Assembly: GCA_947302945.1 (NCBI GenBank)
Contig: CAMYWZ010000106.1
Location: forward strand, 1 to 5,058
Reading direction: 5' to 3'
DNA: 5,058 nucleotides
From: an uncultured Bacillota bacterium
GTDB lineage: Bacteria > Bacillota > Clostridia > Peptostreptococcales > Anaerovoracaceae
Made by a program: the position numbers and the translations under genes. This document shows, piece by piece, positions 1 through 5,058 of this stretch. The stretch's first letter is position 1, and each line of letters begins with the position of its first letter. The notes under the pieces are model-generated. The model was not told the DNA's origin. It did not search any database and was given only the letters and a program-made list of their open reading frames with translations.

Positions 1-126
1 TTGCACAAAACCCGTCATGGATAGCAGTATTTCAGGCCTCCCGGCAAAAAAAAAGTTCCATATTATCAGCTTGCGGCGTAAACTGTGAAATAAGAGGACC
101 GGTCGTTATCCAAGGAAGAAACATAA

Positions 127-381
127 ATGGATGAAAAGGAACTGCGCGAAAAGATGGAGCTGGACGCGGAAAACATGGACAAGGTAGCCGGCGGCATGAT
201 CCCCGTGAATGTGTTCGACTGGGTTGGCCATGGAAATGAGAGTGACAACAAGGTGTGCTGGCAATGCGGTAATCCTTATGAATATGTGGCCGGGATGAAC
301 ATGCACAACCCCAACGATCCCAGGAGCCATTTCTGTTCTGATGCGTGTTACCAGAAGTTTAAGAAGAGTATGCTCAGATGA
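127..381 (+). CDS. Small double-glycine-leader protein with TRASH-like Cys4 finger
   Basis: An 84-residue protein that I cannot assign to a named family. Residues 1-23 look like a bacteriocin-type double-glycine leader: charged, Leu/Met-spaced, ending in MDKVAGG. A core of about 61 residues follows. It holds C44-x2-C47 and C70-x3-C74 within HFCSDACYQKF, which resembles the FCS..C...F half of TRASH/treble-clef metal-binding domains. The expected behaviour, by analogy with other GG-leader proteins, is cleavage after G23 and export; whether the core binds zinc is inferred. The ATG is supported by AAGGAAG (112-118) eight bases upstream and by an in-frame stop just before it. It is the only plus-strand gene and converges on the MFS gene, 87 bases away. 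It shares the leader logic, but not the core sequence, of the two GG proteins at 2984-3625. No clear promoter is visible in bases 1-111. Confidence 0.8.
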   Translation: MDEKELREKMELDAENMDKVAGGMIPVNVFDWVGHGNESDNKVCWQCGNPYEYVAGMNMHNPNDPRSHFCSDACYQKFKKSMLR

Positions 382-454
382 CAGCGCCATAAGAACGTAA
401 AGCAGCAGCTGATCATGGACAGCAGGCACCGGTAGACCGGATCGACCGGCGCTG
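382..454. repeat. Inverted repeat between convergent gene ends
   Basis: CAGCGCC at 382-388 and GGCGCTG at 448-454 are perfect 7-base inverted arms around a 59-base interior. The interior has further short GC-rich self-complementary stretches, such as the ACCGG units near 428-449. The element begins right after the stop of the 127-381 gene and ends 14 bases before the stop of the MFS gene. It could be a bidirectional 3'-end structure. Neither strand has a U-tract beside it, so I do not call it an intrinsic terminator. Confidence 0.3.
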
Positions 455-468
455 CATAAAATCACTTA

Positions 469-1770
469 TCAGATGTTCTTTGCATCCTTGCTGAACAGGA
501 GGAACAAAGCTGCTGCGGCAAAACCGACCGTGCATATCGTAAGGAGCATGGCGCTTCCGGACAGCTGGAGCACGATCCCTGCAAGCAGCGAGGCAATTGG
601 TATGAGCGCCTGGGCGAACACACTGGTGATCCCGGTTACCTTGCTCAGCTTGTCCTCGTCCACCACGCGCATCATCACTGTGTTCAGCGGGATGTTTACG
701 CACACGATGGCCAGCCCCATCAGAAGGCACCATACGCAGAACATCACCAGAAATGCGTTCAGCCTCCCCGCCCTTTCCACAAAGAACCAGTACGAGCCGG
801 TGAGCACTATCATCATGACCGCCGCAGCGCAGATCCACTTCGCGACAGTGTGCCCGCACTTTTCCGCCTGAGGCCTTGCGCTCAGGACCGCCGCGCCCGC
901 CAGCGTGCTGATCCCGAACATCACGCTGAACACCGACGACCAAAGCTCCGGGCTCAGCAGCTTATCGAACAGATAGGAATCCGCGCCCGCCACCCTGGTC
1001 TTTATAAAGAACGGGATGAAATTGCCTGTTACCGGTGTCATGAAGAAGTTCAGGAACAGCGCCGATACCAGTATCGCCACCAGCGCCTTCTGTCCCTTAA
1101 GGTAGACCAGTCCTGTGCGCATATCGGACAGCGCAAGTTTAAGCGTAAGAGTTTCTTTTGGCGGCCTGTGATCGTATCTGATGAACATCTCCGATACCCC
1201 TGAGGCCACGTAGCACGCGCCTACGAAGAAGAACAGCGTGTGGATCTGCAGCGCCGCGTACAGAACGCCTGCAAGGATCACGCCCAGAATGCTCTCGAGC
1301 GAGCTCTTTATGGTAAAGTAAGCATTGGCCTGCTGCAGTTTGTCCTCGTCGACTATGTGCGGGAAGATCGCGGCCGCAGCCGGGTTGAATATTCCGCTCA
1401 CGGCGTTTCCGACGATGCCTATCACGAAAAGTATCACCAGGTGCGCGCTGTTTCCGCGGAATACCAGCATCAGCACGGTAGCAAGGATTATCAGGCCGCC
1501 TTTTACATAGTCGCAGAGGTACATGATCTTCGCTTTGTTGAAGCGGTCGCCCAGGACGCCGCCTATAGGCGTGAACACAAGCATCACCGCGCCGCACAGA
1601 GCCAGATACAGACCCTGCAGGACAGCATTGTTATTGCTTATCTCCAAAATGTAAAAGCTTACCGCGAAGCTGTAGAGTATTGATCCGAGTTCCGAGACCA
1701 GCGCCCCGAAGAACACCAGCCGGAAATTCCTGCCCTTAAAAACGTTGGCGCTTTTTTTATTGTCACTCAT
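469..1770 (-). CDS. MFS efflux transporter (DHA3-like)
   Basis: A 433-residue integral membrane protein of the major facilitator superfamily, most like the DHA3 group (macrolide or multidrug H+ antiporters such as MefA-type proteins). It is expected to export a small molecule across the cytoplasmic membrane using the proton gradient; the substrate cannot be read from sequence. The N-terminus (FRLVFFGALVSELGSILYSF, residues 16-35) is typical of the group. MFS motif A, GGVLGDRFNKAK, lies near residues 70-81 between TM2 and TM3. The length and alternating hydrophobic blocks fit 12 membrane helices. The start is set by AAGGAG nine bases upstream of the ATG at 1770. Its first codons overlap the stop of the upstream XRE regulator by 8 bases (ATGAGTGA), indicating translational coupling. 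The regulator therefore probably controls this pump. The gene looks intact. Confidence 0.9.
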   Translation of the reverse strand: MSDNKKSANVFKGRNFRLVFFGALVSELGSILYSFAVSFYILEISNNNAVLQGLYLALCGAVMLVFTPIGGVLGDRFNKAKIMYLCDYVKGGLIILATVLMLVFRGNSAHLVILFVIGIVGNAVSGIFNPAAAAIFPHIVDEDKLQQANAYFTIKSSLESILGVILAGVLYAALQIHTLFFFVGACYVASGVSEMFIRYDHRPPKETLTLKLALSDMRTGLVYLKGQKALVAILVSALFLNFFMTPVTGNFIPFFIKTRVAGADSYLFDKLLSPELWSSVFSVMFGISTLAGAAVLSARPQAEKCGHTVAKWICAAAVMMIVLTGSYWFFVERAGRLNAFLVMFCVWCLLMGLAIVCVNIPLNTVMMRVVDEDKLSKVTGITSVFAQALIPIASLLAGIVLQLSGSAMLLTICTVGFAAAALFLLFSKDAKNI

Positions 1771-2836
1771 TTTCAGTTGCTCCTTTCCACATGGCGCTGA
1801 GAGTCTCGTTTTCCATGTGTTTCAGCAGATTCTCTATGCCCTCGGCAGCGCTCGCGCCAAGGCTGCTGAAAATGCTTGATTCTTTGTCCGCCTTTATGAA
1901 GCGCATGGTGTCGATCCCGTAATCCGGGGCAGAATCGAAGCGCGCCGCATGCTTTGCCGCCGCCTTTACCGACTCCCTCGCTTCGTCCCCGCAGCCGGTA
2001 AGTATCTGTGTATGGGCAAGCAATACTAACAGCACAGAATACGCCTGGTCAAGGTAATCGACTCTATCATCCTTCTTCAGCCCGGAAACAGCGTTTAATG
2101 CCCAGGAGGCTATGTCGTTCGCGGACTTGTAGTCGCCTCTTGCACAAAATAGAAAGACGAAGCCGGCCGAAGCGTCAAGAATGCTTGAGATGCCGCTGAC
2201 AAAAGACGACGAGAGGAAAGGTTCCGCTTCCTCCGGACGGTTCATCTCGATCGCCAGCGTGTTTCCGATGCTGTCACAGAAAACTCCGGCCACATTGTGC
2301 TTTTTCCAAAGTTCCAGGGCCTTTTCGTTCTCCCCCATGCAGGTGTATGTATGTGCCATCTCGTCGTATATGGTGAGGGCGCTCACCTTGGGGTTCGAAT
2401 TCTGCGGCAGGAGTATCATGCACTGCTCCAGAAGTTCCAGCGCCCTGTGCAGCTGGGCCTTGTCGTGGCTGCCGACTCCGAAAGCCAGATAGACCTCCGC
2501 GCAGGTATGGACCACTTCAAAGGAGTTGGGATATTTCCTGAGCGCTTTCTCCGCTTCAGTCAGCGCCTCCGGGTCCCTGCTGCGCAGAGCCAGGCTTATC
2601 CTGCTGACAGCAGCCTCCTTGCGGTTGTCCTTCATCCTGTAGCCGAGCATCACATCCACGGAGGTATCGAAGAAGTCCGCCATCTCCACGATGAAGTCCA
2701 GATCCGGCACGGACAGGCCGGCCTCCCACTTATATACGGCCCCCGTGGTGACACCGAGCATCTCTGCAAGCTGCTCCTGGGTGAGCCTGCGCTCTTTTCT
2801 GAAAGCGCGTATGTTTTCCGCAAGTTTTATATCCAT
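1763..2836 (-). CDS. XRE-family regulator with TPR-like C-terminal domain
   Basis: A 357-residue cytoplasmic transcription regulator. Residues about 9-64 form a Cro/C1-type helix-turn-helix: helix 2 TQEQLAEMLGV (19-29), recognition helix TTGAVYKWEAG (30-40), then the usual P-D-L-D-F-I-V helix and the family ending SVDVMLGY. From about residue 75 to the end the protein is predicted helical. TPR-like pairs include residues 88-120 and, most clearly, 153-180 (MAHTYTCMGENEKALELW). An HTH followed by helical repeats is the layout of RRNPP peptide-sensing regulators (Rgg, PlcR, NprR), though this protein is longer than the usual ~300 residues and membership is not shown. AAGGAG lies eight bases before the ATG. 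It overlaps the downstream MFS gene by 8 bases and lies 147 bases after a GG-leader protein gene, so it may sense a peptide or the pump substrate. The role is inferred. Confidence 0.88.
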   Translation of the reverse strand: MDIKLAENIRAFRKERRLTQEQLAEMLGVTTGAVYKWEAGLSVPDLDFIVEMADFFDTSVDVMLGYRMKDNRKEAAVSRISLALRSRDPEALTEAEKALRKYPNSFEVVHTCAEVYLAFGVGSHDKAQLHRALELLEQCMILLPQNSNPKVSALTIYDEMAHTYTCMGENEKALELWKKHNVAGVFCDSIGNTLAIEMNRPEEAEPFLSSSFVSGISSILDASAGFVFLFCARGDYKSANDIASWALNAVSGLKKDDRVDYLDQAYSVLLVLLAHTQILTGCGDEARESVKAAAKHAARFDSAPDYGIDTMRFIKADKESSIFSSLGASAAEGIENLLKHMENETLSAMWKGATENE

Positions 2837-2866
2837 AAAAAAGTCTCCTTTTCTTTTTCTGCGACA

Positions 2867-2872
2867 ATTATA
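2867..2872 (-). promoter_or_regulatory. Candidate -10 box for regulator-MFS operon
   Basis: The minus strand reads TATAAT here, 30 bases upstream of the regulator's ATG and just ahead of its ribosome binding site. This is a perfect match to the sigma-70/sigma-A -10 consensus. The -35 position at 17-base spacing reads TTCCTT, a poor match, so the promoter would be weak or activator-dependent. It would let the regulator and pump be transcribed separately from the upstream small proteins. Confidence 0.45.
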
Positions 2873-2926
2873 CTGCCGCTTCCGAAGAAAAGGAAGACAC
2901 TATCAATACTATTGGGATATTATTTT

Positions 2927-2943
2927 TTATACCGCTGGTATAA
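2927..2943. promoter_or_regulatory. Palindrome upstream of XRE regulator, possible operator
   Basis: TTATACC-GCT-GGTATAA is a perfect inverted repeat with 7-base arms and a 3-base centre. It lies in the 147-base gap between the second GG-leader gene and the XRE regulator, about 55 bases upstream of the candidate -10 box. XRE dimers commonly bind short palindromes near their own promoters, so this is a natural operator candidate. On the minus strand it is followed by A-rich, not T-rich, sequence, which argues against a terminator for the upstream gene. Confidence 0.4.
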
Positions 2944-2983
2944 TTTTATAGCGCAGTCAGTATATCATTCATCTTCAGTCTTG

Positions 2984-3274
2984 TTACAGGAGGACCGTCC
3001 ACCTGGTCCTGCATTTTTCGCAGACACCGTAGTTTAACCGCTTCGTGTTGTTCACCATTTGGCGGCCGACCAGTGATGATGTCGGGCAATTTGGACATCT
3101 CCCGTTCAGGATCAAGTCGGATTCCCGCTCATAGATCGTCACAACTATGTCCCTGTATTGCCTGCTGTATTGAGATGTCAAGTCCACTATGTACGGCACG
3201 GCTCCGCCGGATACCGAATCCAGTTCTTTGTCATCCATCAATTCTTTTTTCTTATCTTCTGTGTTTGTGCTCAT
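2984..3274 (-). CDS. Small double-glycine-leader zinc-ribbon protein (copy 2)
   Basis: A 96-residue protein that is a paralogue of the adjacent gene at 3335-3625. Residues 1-24 form a bacteriocin-type leader ending KELDSVSGG; 19 of 24 positions match the neighbour. The 72-residue core carries C60-x2-C63 (GRCPNC) and C85-x2-C88 (CEKCRTRW), a zinc-ribbon spacing, with T-V-L-L at the end. No membrane helix is seen. By analogy with GG-leader peptides, cleavage after G24 and export are expected, but no C39-type peptidase exporter is in the window. The start is supported by AGAGGA eight bases upstream. It lies 60 bases after the paralogue with no convincing terminator or promoter between, so the two are probably co-transcribed. 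A cytosolic zinc-ribbon protein with a chance GG motif is possible, but three such genes in 3.5 kb make that less likely. Confidence 0.85.
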   Translation of the reverse strand: MSTNTEDKKKELMDDKELDSVSGGAVPYIVDLTSQYSRQYRDIVVTIYERESDLILNGRCPNCPTSSLVGRQMVNNTKRLNYGVCEKCRTRWTVLL

Positions 3275-3276
3275 GG
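3204..3276 (-). repeat. Leader-encoding direct repeat, copy A
   Basis: This 73-base stretch matches 3555-3627 without gaps at 65 of 73 positions (offset 351 bases). It covers the leader codons through the Gly-Gly site plus two bases upstream of the ATG. Similarity falls off sharply on the core side, so it marks a tandem duplication whose leader was conserved while the core diverged. Confidence 0.85.
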
Positions 3277-3334
3277 TCTTGTTCCTCTTACACGCGTTTC
3301 CATCTGATCATGACAATAGAGGCTCTCTTCAGAC

Positions 3335-3625
3335 CTATTTCAAAGTGAGCTTCCATTTGACCTTGCATTTATGGCAGGTACCACTGTGCGGTGACATGCT
3401 GTTGTGGTAGTTTACGTAGTCGTCAAGCTTATCGCGGCATTGAGGACAATGCCCGGTAAGGAGATAGGCAGCTCGCCTGTCAGAGGGCGTCACGCTGATC
3501 TCCGGATAATCCTTTTTTTGTTCCTCCTTTTTTTCGAGCCCGTACTGGAAAAACCCGCCGGATACCGAATCCAGTTCTTTTTCATCCAATGCTTGTTTCT
3601 TGTTATCTTCTGTGTTTGTGCTCAT
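3335..3625 (-). CDS. Small double-glycine-leader zinc-ribbon protein (copy 1)
   Basis: A 96-residue protein, first of the tandem pair. Its leader (residues 1-24) ends KELDSVSGG. The core starts FFQYG, then has a very charged stretch (about 31-42, rich in K and E) not found in the neighbour. The C-terminal half carries C60-x2-C63 (GHCPQC) and C84-x2-C87 (CHKCKVKW), with several His residues (59, 74, 80, 85) that could also ligate metal. The Gly-x-Cys-Pro-x-Cys element falls at the same residue numbers as in the paralogue. The start is supported by GGAGGT eight bases before the ATG and by an extended -10 promoter just upstream. Function is unknown. Candidates are a secreted bacteriocin-like or signalling protein, or a metal-binding exported protein. 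The leader assignment is well supported; the activity is not. Confidence 0.86.
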   Translation of the reverse strand: MSTNTEDNKKQALDEKELDSVSGGFFQYGLEKKEEQKKDYPEISVTPSDRRAAYLLTGHCPQCRDKLDDYVNYHNSMSPHSGTCHKCKVKWKLTLK

Positions 3626-3627
3626 GG
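3555..3627 (-). repeat. Leader-encoding direct repeat, copy B
   Basis: Partner of the copy at 3204-3276, with 8 mismatches in 73 bases. Five of the 24 encoded leader residues differ, mostly conservatively (for example D15/E15 and M13/L13), while E17-L-D-S-V-S-G-G24 is unchanged. Confidence 0.85.
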
Positions 3628-3646
3628 TTTTATACCTCCGGTAAGA

Positions 3647-3655
3647 ATTATAGCA
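3647..3655 (-). promoter_or_regulatory. Extended -10 promoter for the GG-leader gene pair
   Basis: The minus strand reads TGCTATAAT, a perfect extended -10 (TGn-TATAAT), 21 bases upstream of the ATG at 3625 and ahead of GGAGGT. The region 16-18 bases further up has no good TTGACA match, which extended -10 promoters tolerate. It probably drives both GG-leader genes and may read on into the regulator and pump. Confidence 0.6.
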
Positions 3656-3724
3656 TAAACAGCTGCGTCATACTACGTTTGATCAGGCTGTTTTCATTGT
3701 TTTATACGACAGGCTTTGCCGGCT

Positions 3725-3742
3725 GGCAGTTTTTTTTCTGCC
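3725..3742. repeat. GGCAG-T8-CTGCC inverted repeat
   Basis: A perfect 5-base inverted repeat encloses a run of eight T on the plus strand (eight A on the minus strand). It lies 15 bases past the stop of the 3-TM protein gene. The homopolymer is in the loop rather than after the stem, so on the minus strand this is not a standard intrinsic terminator. It could still form a 3'-end hairpin separating that gene from the GG-leader pair. Confidence 0.3.
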
Positions 3743-3757
3743 CGCAAAGCAGCAGAG

Positions 3758-4060
3758 CTAGTTTTCGCCGCGGTAGTAGAATACCATGGCTATGACCACC
3801 GTGGCGGCGCCGAATACGTAGATCGTAAGGAGCCAGAAATGGTTCGCGATGTATTTTGCTATCTCCCACCATTCCTCGGCAAGGATGACCCAGAGGGCCG
3901 CGGCGATAAGAAGTATGCCTGCCCCTTTGATGATCCCTATGGTGTGTTTGGCGCGTATCGCTATGAGCAGCTTGGTAAAATACACCACCGTCACCACGAA
4001 CAGGACCCCCAGCATCAGCAGGCCTTCGGTCATGTCGGTACCGTTGTTTGCTCCTATCAT
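3758..4060 (-). CDS. Small three-helix membrane protein, unknown function
   Basis: A 100-residue protein I do not recognise. It is strongly hydrophobic, with three likely membrane helices at about residues 13-35, 41-60 and 75-96. A short acidic/aromatic loop (EEWWE, 62-66) separates the second and third helices, and the C-terminus is short and charged (YYRGEN). No signal-peptide cleavage site or catalytic motif is visible. The start is supported by GGAGG five bases upstream of the ATG; an internal Met at residue 10 is a less likely start. It follows the DUF3786 gene by 53 bases on the same strand, so it may belong to that operon, but a GC-rich hairpin lies in the gap. It could equally be related to the downstream GG-leader genes, for example as a small immunity-type membrane protein; that is speculation based on size and position. 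Confidence 0.72.
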   Translation of the reverse strand: MIGANNGTDMTEGLLMLGVLFVVTVVYFTKLLIAIRAKHTIGIIKGAGILLIAAALWVILAEEWWEIAKYIANHFWLLTIYVFGAATVVIAMVFYYRGEN

Positions 4061-4081
4061 GTCTACCTCCGCTTACGGACC

Positions 4082-4105
4082 GGCCGGGACGCTTTGCATC
4101 CGGCC
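4082..4105. repeat. GC-rich hairpin after DUF3786 gene
   Basis: GGCCGG (4082-4087) and CCGGCC (4100-4105) are perfect inverted arms around a 12-base loop. They lie between the DUF3786 stop and the ribosome binding site of the next gene. No T-run follows on the minus strand, so it is more likely an attenuating or RNA-stabilising hairpin than a full terminator. Confidence 0.35.
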
Positions 4106-4113
4106 TGAGGTCT

Positions 4114-4746
4114 TTACCATCTGCCTTTCATGGCATTGAGAAACACGTCGCCGATGACAGCCATGTCTTCGGCTGTGAAAGCCAGCGAGAAGTTGTCTGA
4201 AAACAGTATCTGCGCGGCAGCCGGGAATTCTTCGTCAGCCTCCCACAGAAGGGCTCTGATGGTTAGACCGGGCATGAAATCTATGTCATAGGCCGCGTCC
4301 GCGCCGCCGAAGAAGCGGCCTCGGGCGTCTCTGGCTTCTTTAGCGCCTATGTTTTCCATGGCCTTCGCGAAGCGCTCTAGGGCATAGCCATAGGTGCCTG
4401 CCATGCGGTTTATGCAGCGCCCCCGGAAGGCTTTTTCATAGACCGCGCCCCAGGGCATTTCAGGGAACGACAGCATTCTGCCGCTGCTTTGCGCAGCAGT
4501 GCCTTCCATGACGTAGCGCGCGAGCAGTATGCGTATGTAGTCCGCGGTCTTAGTGCCGTCCTCATACGAGGTCTTCATGTCGGGAAAGCTCAGGCGGACC
4601 AAGCGGTTCATCAGACGCAGCGTAAACACACCGTCTTCGTATCTGCAGCCGCTGCGGACCGCCGCCATCTCCGGGTCTATGCAGCGGAATTTCTCCTGAT
4701 ATATGCGTATTGGGTTTTCTGTTTTGTTGTTTACGACTTCCATCAT
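4114..4746 (-). CDS. DUF3786 domain protein
   Basis: A protein of 209-210 residues matching the DUF3786 family as I remember it. The diagnostic part is the C-terminal third: FGGADAAYDIDFMPGL, then ALLWEADEEFPAAAQILF and DNFSLAFTAEDM, close to the family's W-E-x-D-E-E-F-P-A and ILF-D pattern. An earlier element, DGTKTADYIRILLARYV, also fits. The family is found in strict anaerobes and has no established reaction; it is probably cytoplasmic. Two adjacent ATGs are possible. The AGGGG motif is only two bases before 4746 and five before 4743, so the second Met is the better start. It follows the RACo/RamA-like gene by 6-9 bases, which points to co-transcription and a role linked to corrinoid or methyl-transfer metabolism (inferred from context). 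Confidence 0.82.
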   Translation of the reverse strand: MMEVVNNKTENPIRIYQEKFRCIDPEMAAVRSGCRYEDGVFTLRLMNRLVRLSFPDMKTSYEDGTKTADYIRILLARYVMEGTAAQSSGRMLSFPEMPWGAVYEKAFRGRCINRMAGTYGYALERFAKAMENIGAKEARDARGRFFGGADAAYDIDFMPGLTIRALLWEADEEFPAAAQILFSDNFSLAFTAEDMAVIGDVFLNAMKGRW

Positions 4747-4752
4747 GTCCCC

Positions 4753-5058
4753 CTAGGCGAACAGTGACGCGTGGGTGTGAGGCAGGAAGCACGCCGCAAG
4801 GAGCTCGTCCATGTAGCCCGGATAGGTGGAGAGCTCTATGTACGTCATGTTGTCCGCTATCTCGAAGACCTTGCGCTCCGCCTCGTCGGAGAGGAGCATG
4901 GCGCAGGCCCCGGTGAGCGAGGAGTTCCCTATGTAGCTGTATTTTTCAAGGTCAGTCTTCGGGAGCATGCCTATCGATATGGCTTTTTCTATGTCTATGC
5001 CCGAGCCTATGCCGCCCGCGATTATGACTTTGTCTATGCAGGAAACGTCCATGTCCAG
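4753..5058 (-). CDS. RACo/RamA-like corrinoid reductive activator, C-terminal part
   Basis: The last 102 residues of a larger protein; the frame stays open to the window edge, so the N-terminus is missing and the Met at 5052 is internal. The segment matches the C-terminal ASKHA (DUF4445) domain of corrinoid activation proteins. It shows IIAGGIGSGIDIEKAISIGMLP, then YIGNSSLTGACAMLL, then MTYIELSTYPGYMDELLAACFLPHT near the end. Family members (RACo in Carboxydothermus, RamA in methanogens) use ATP and an N-terminal iron-sulfur cluster to reduce inactive Co(II) corrinoid back to Co(I), letting methyltransferases re-enter their cycle. Full proteins are about 500-650 residues; the Fe-S part would lie beyond 5058. 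It is followed closely by the DUF3786 gene. Confidence 0.85.
   Translation of the reverse strand: MDMDVSCIDKVIIAGGIGSGIDIEKAISIGMLPKTDLEKYSYIGNSSLTGACAMLLSDEAERKVFEIADNMTYIELSTYPGYMDELLAACFLPHTHASLFA

Noticed and set aside
46..54. Run of nine A after GC-rich sequence, terminator-like
   Set aside because: On the minus strand the T-run comes before, not after, the GC-rich part, and no stem precedes it; it is not a terminator in either direction.
2..88. Open plus-strand frame at the left edge ending in TGA
   Set aside because: Only 28 codons with no recognisable C-terminal motif; another frame (3-134) is open for longer, so neither can be called a gene end.
413..943. Minus-strand open frame overlapping the MFS gene in another frame
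   Set aside because: Arg/His/Gly-rich translation typical of out-of-frame GC-rich coding sequence, no convincing start signal, and the MFS frame explains the region.
2936..2944. Plus-strand TGGTATAAT extended -10 sequence
   Set aside because: No plus-strand gene follows it, and half of it is explained by the palindrome at 2927-2943. An antisense transcript is possible but unsupported.
2297..3037. Long plus-strand open frame (246 codons) opposite the XRE regulator
   Set aside because: It is antisense to a gene with a clear HTH motif and good ribosome binding site. Its translation shows no domain and runs into the intergenic region with low-complexity sequence; it is a shadow frame.
3716..4108. 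Plus-strand open frame opposite the 3-TM protein
   Set aside because: No ribosome binding site or recognisable domain; the minus-strand frame has an AGGAGG-type site and coherent membrane helices.

Overview
The window looks like part of a chromosome from an anaerobic, Gram-positive-type bacterium (Clostridia or a relative). The signs are AGGAGG-like ribosome binding sites before almost every gene, TATAAT-type -10 boxes, small proteins with bacteriocin-type double-glycine leaders, and a corrinoid-activation protein typical of acetogens and other methyl-group-using anaerobes. No species can be named from the sequence alone. All genes but one are on the minus strand. They are tightly packed, and no gene-free stretch exceeds about 150 bases.

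Right side, read in the direction of transcription (high to low coordinates). The window opens inside the C-terminal end of a RACo/RamA-like ASKHA ATPase that reductively reactivates corrinoid proteins (to 4753). A DUF3786 protein follows 6-9 bases later (to 4114), and then a 100-residue protein with three membrane segments (to 3758). The first two look like one operon tied to corrinoid or methyl-transfer metabolism. Membership of the membrane protein is less certain.

Centre. Two tandem 96-residue proteins (3625-3335 and 3274-2984) share a nearly identical 24-residue leader ending in V-S-G-G. Their 72-residue cores have diverged strongly, and both keep a CxxC...CxxC zinc-ribbon signature. A good extended -10 promoter (TGCTATAAT) lies just upstream of the first.

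Left side. A 357-residue XRE-type regulator with a TPR-like helical C-terminus (2836-1763) overlaps by 8 bases a DHA3-like major facilitator efflux protein (1770-469), so the two are translationally coupled. Facing them on the plus strand is a third small double-glycine protein (127-381) with a CxxC...CxxxC TRASH/treble-clef-like signature.

The most interesting feature is this cassette: three predicted secreted or processed small proteins with metal-finger cores under bacteriocin-type leaders, around a possible peptide-sensing regulator and an efflux pump. No peptidase-containing ABC exporter and no modifying enzyme is visible in the window. The link between regulator, pump and peptides is inferred from position only.
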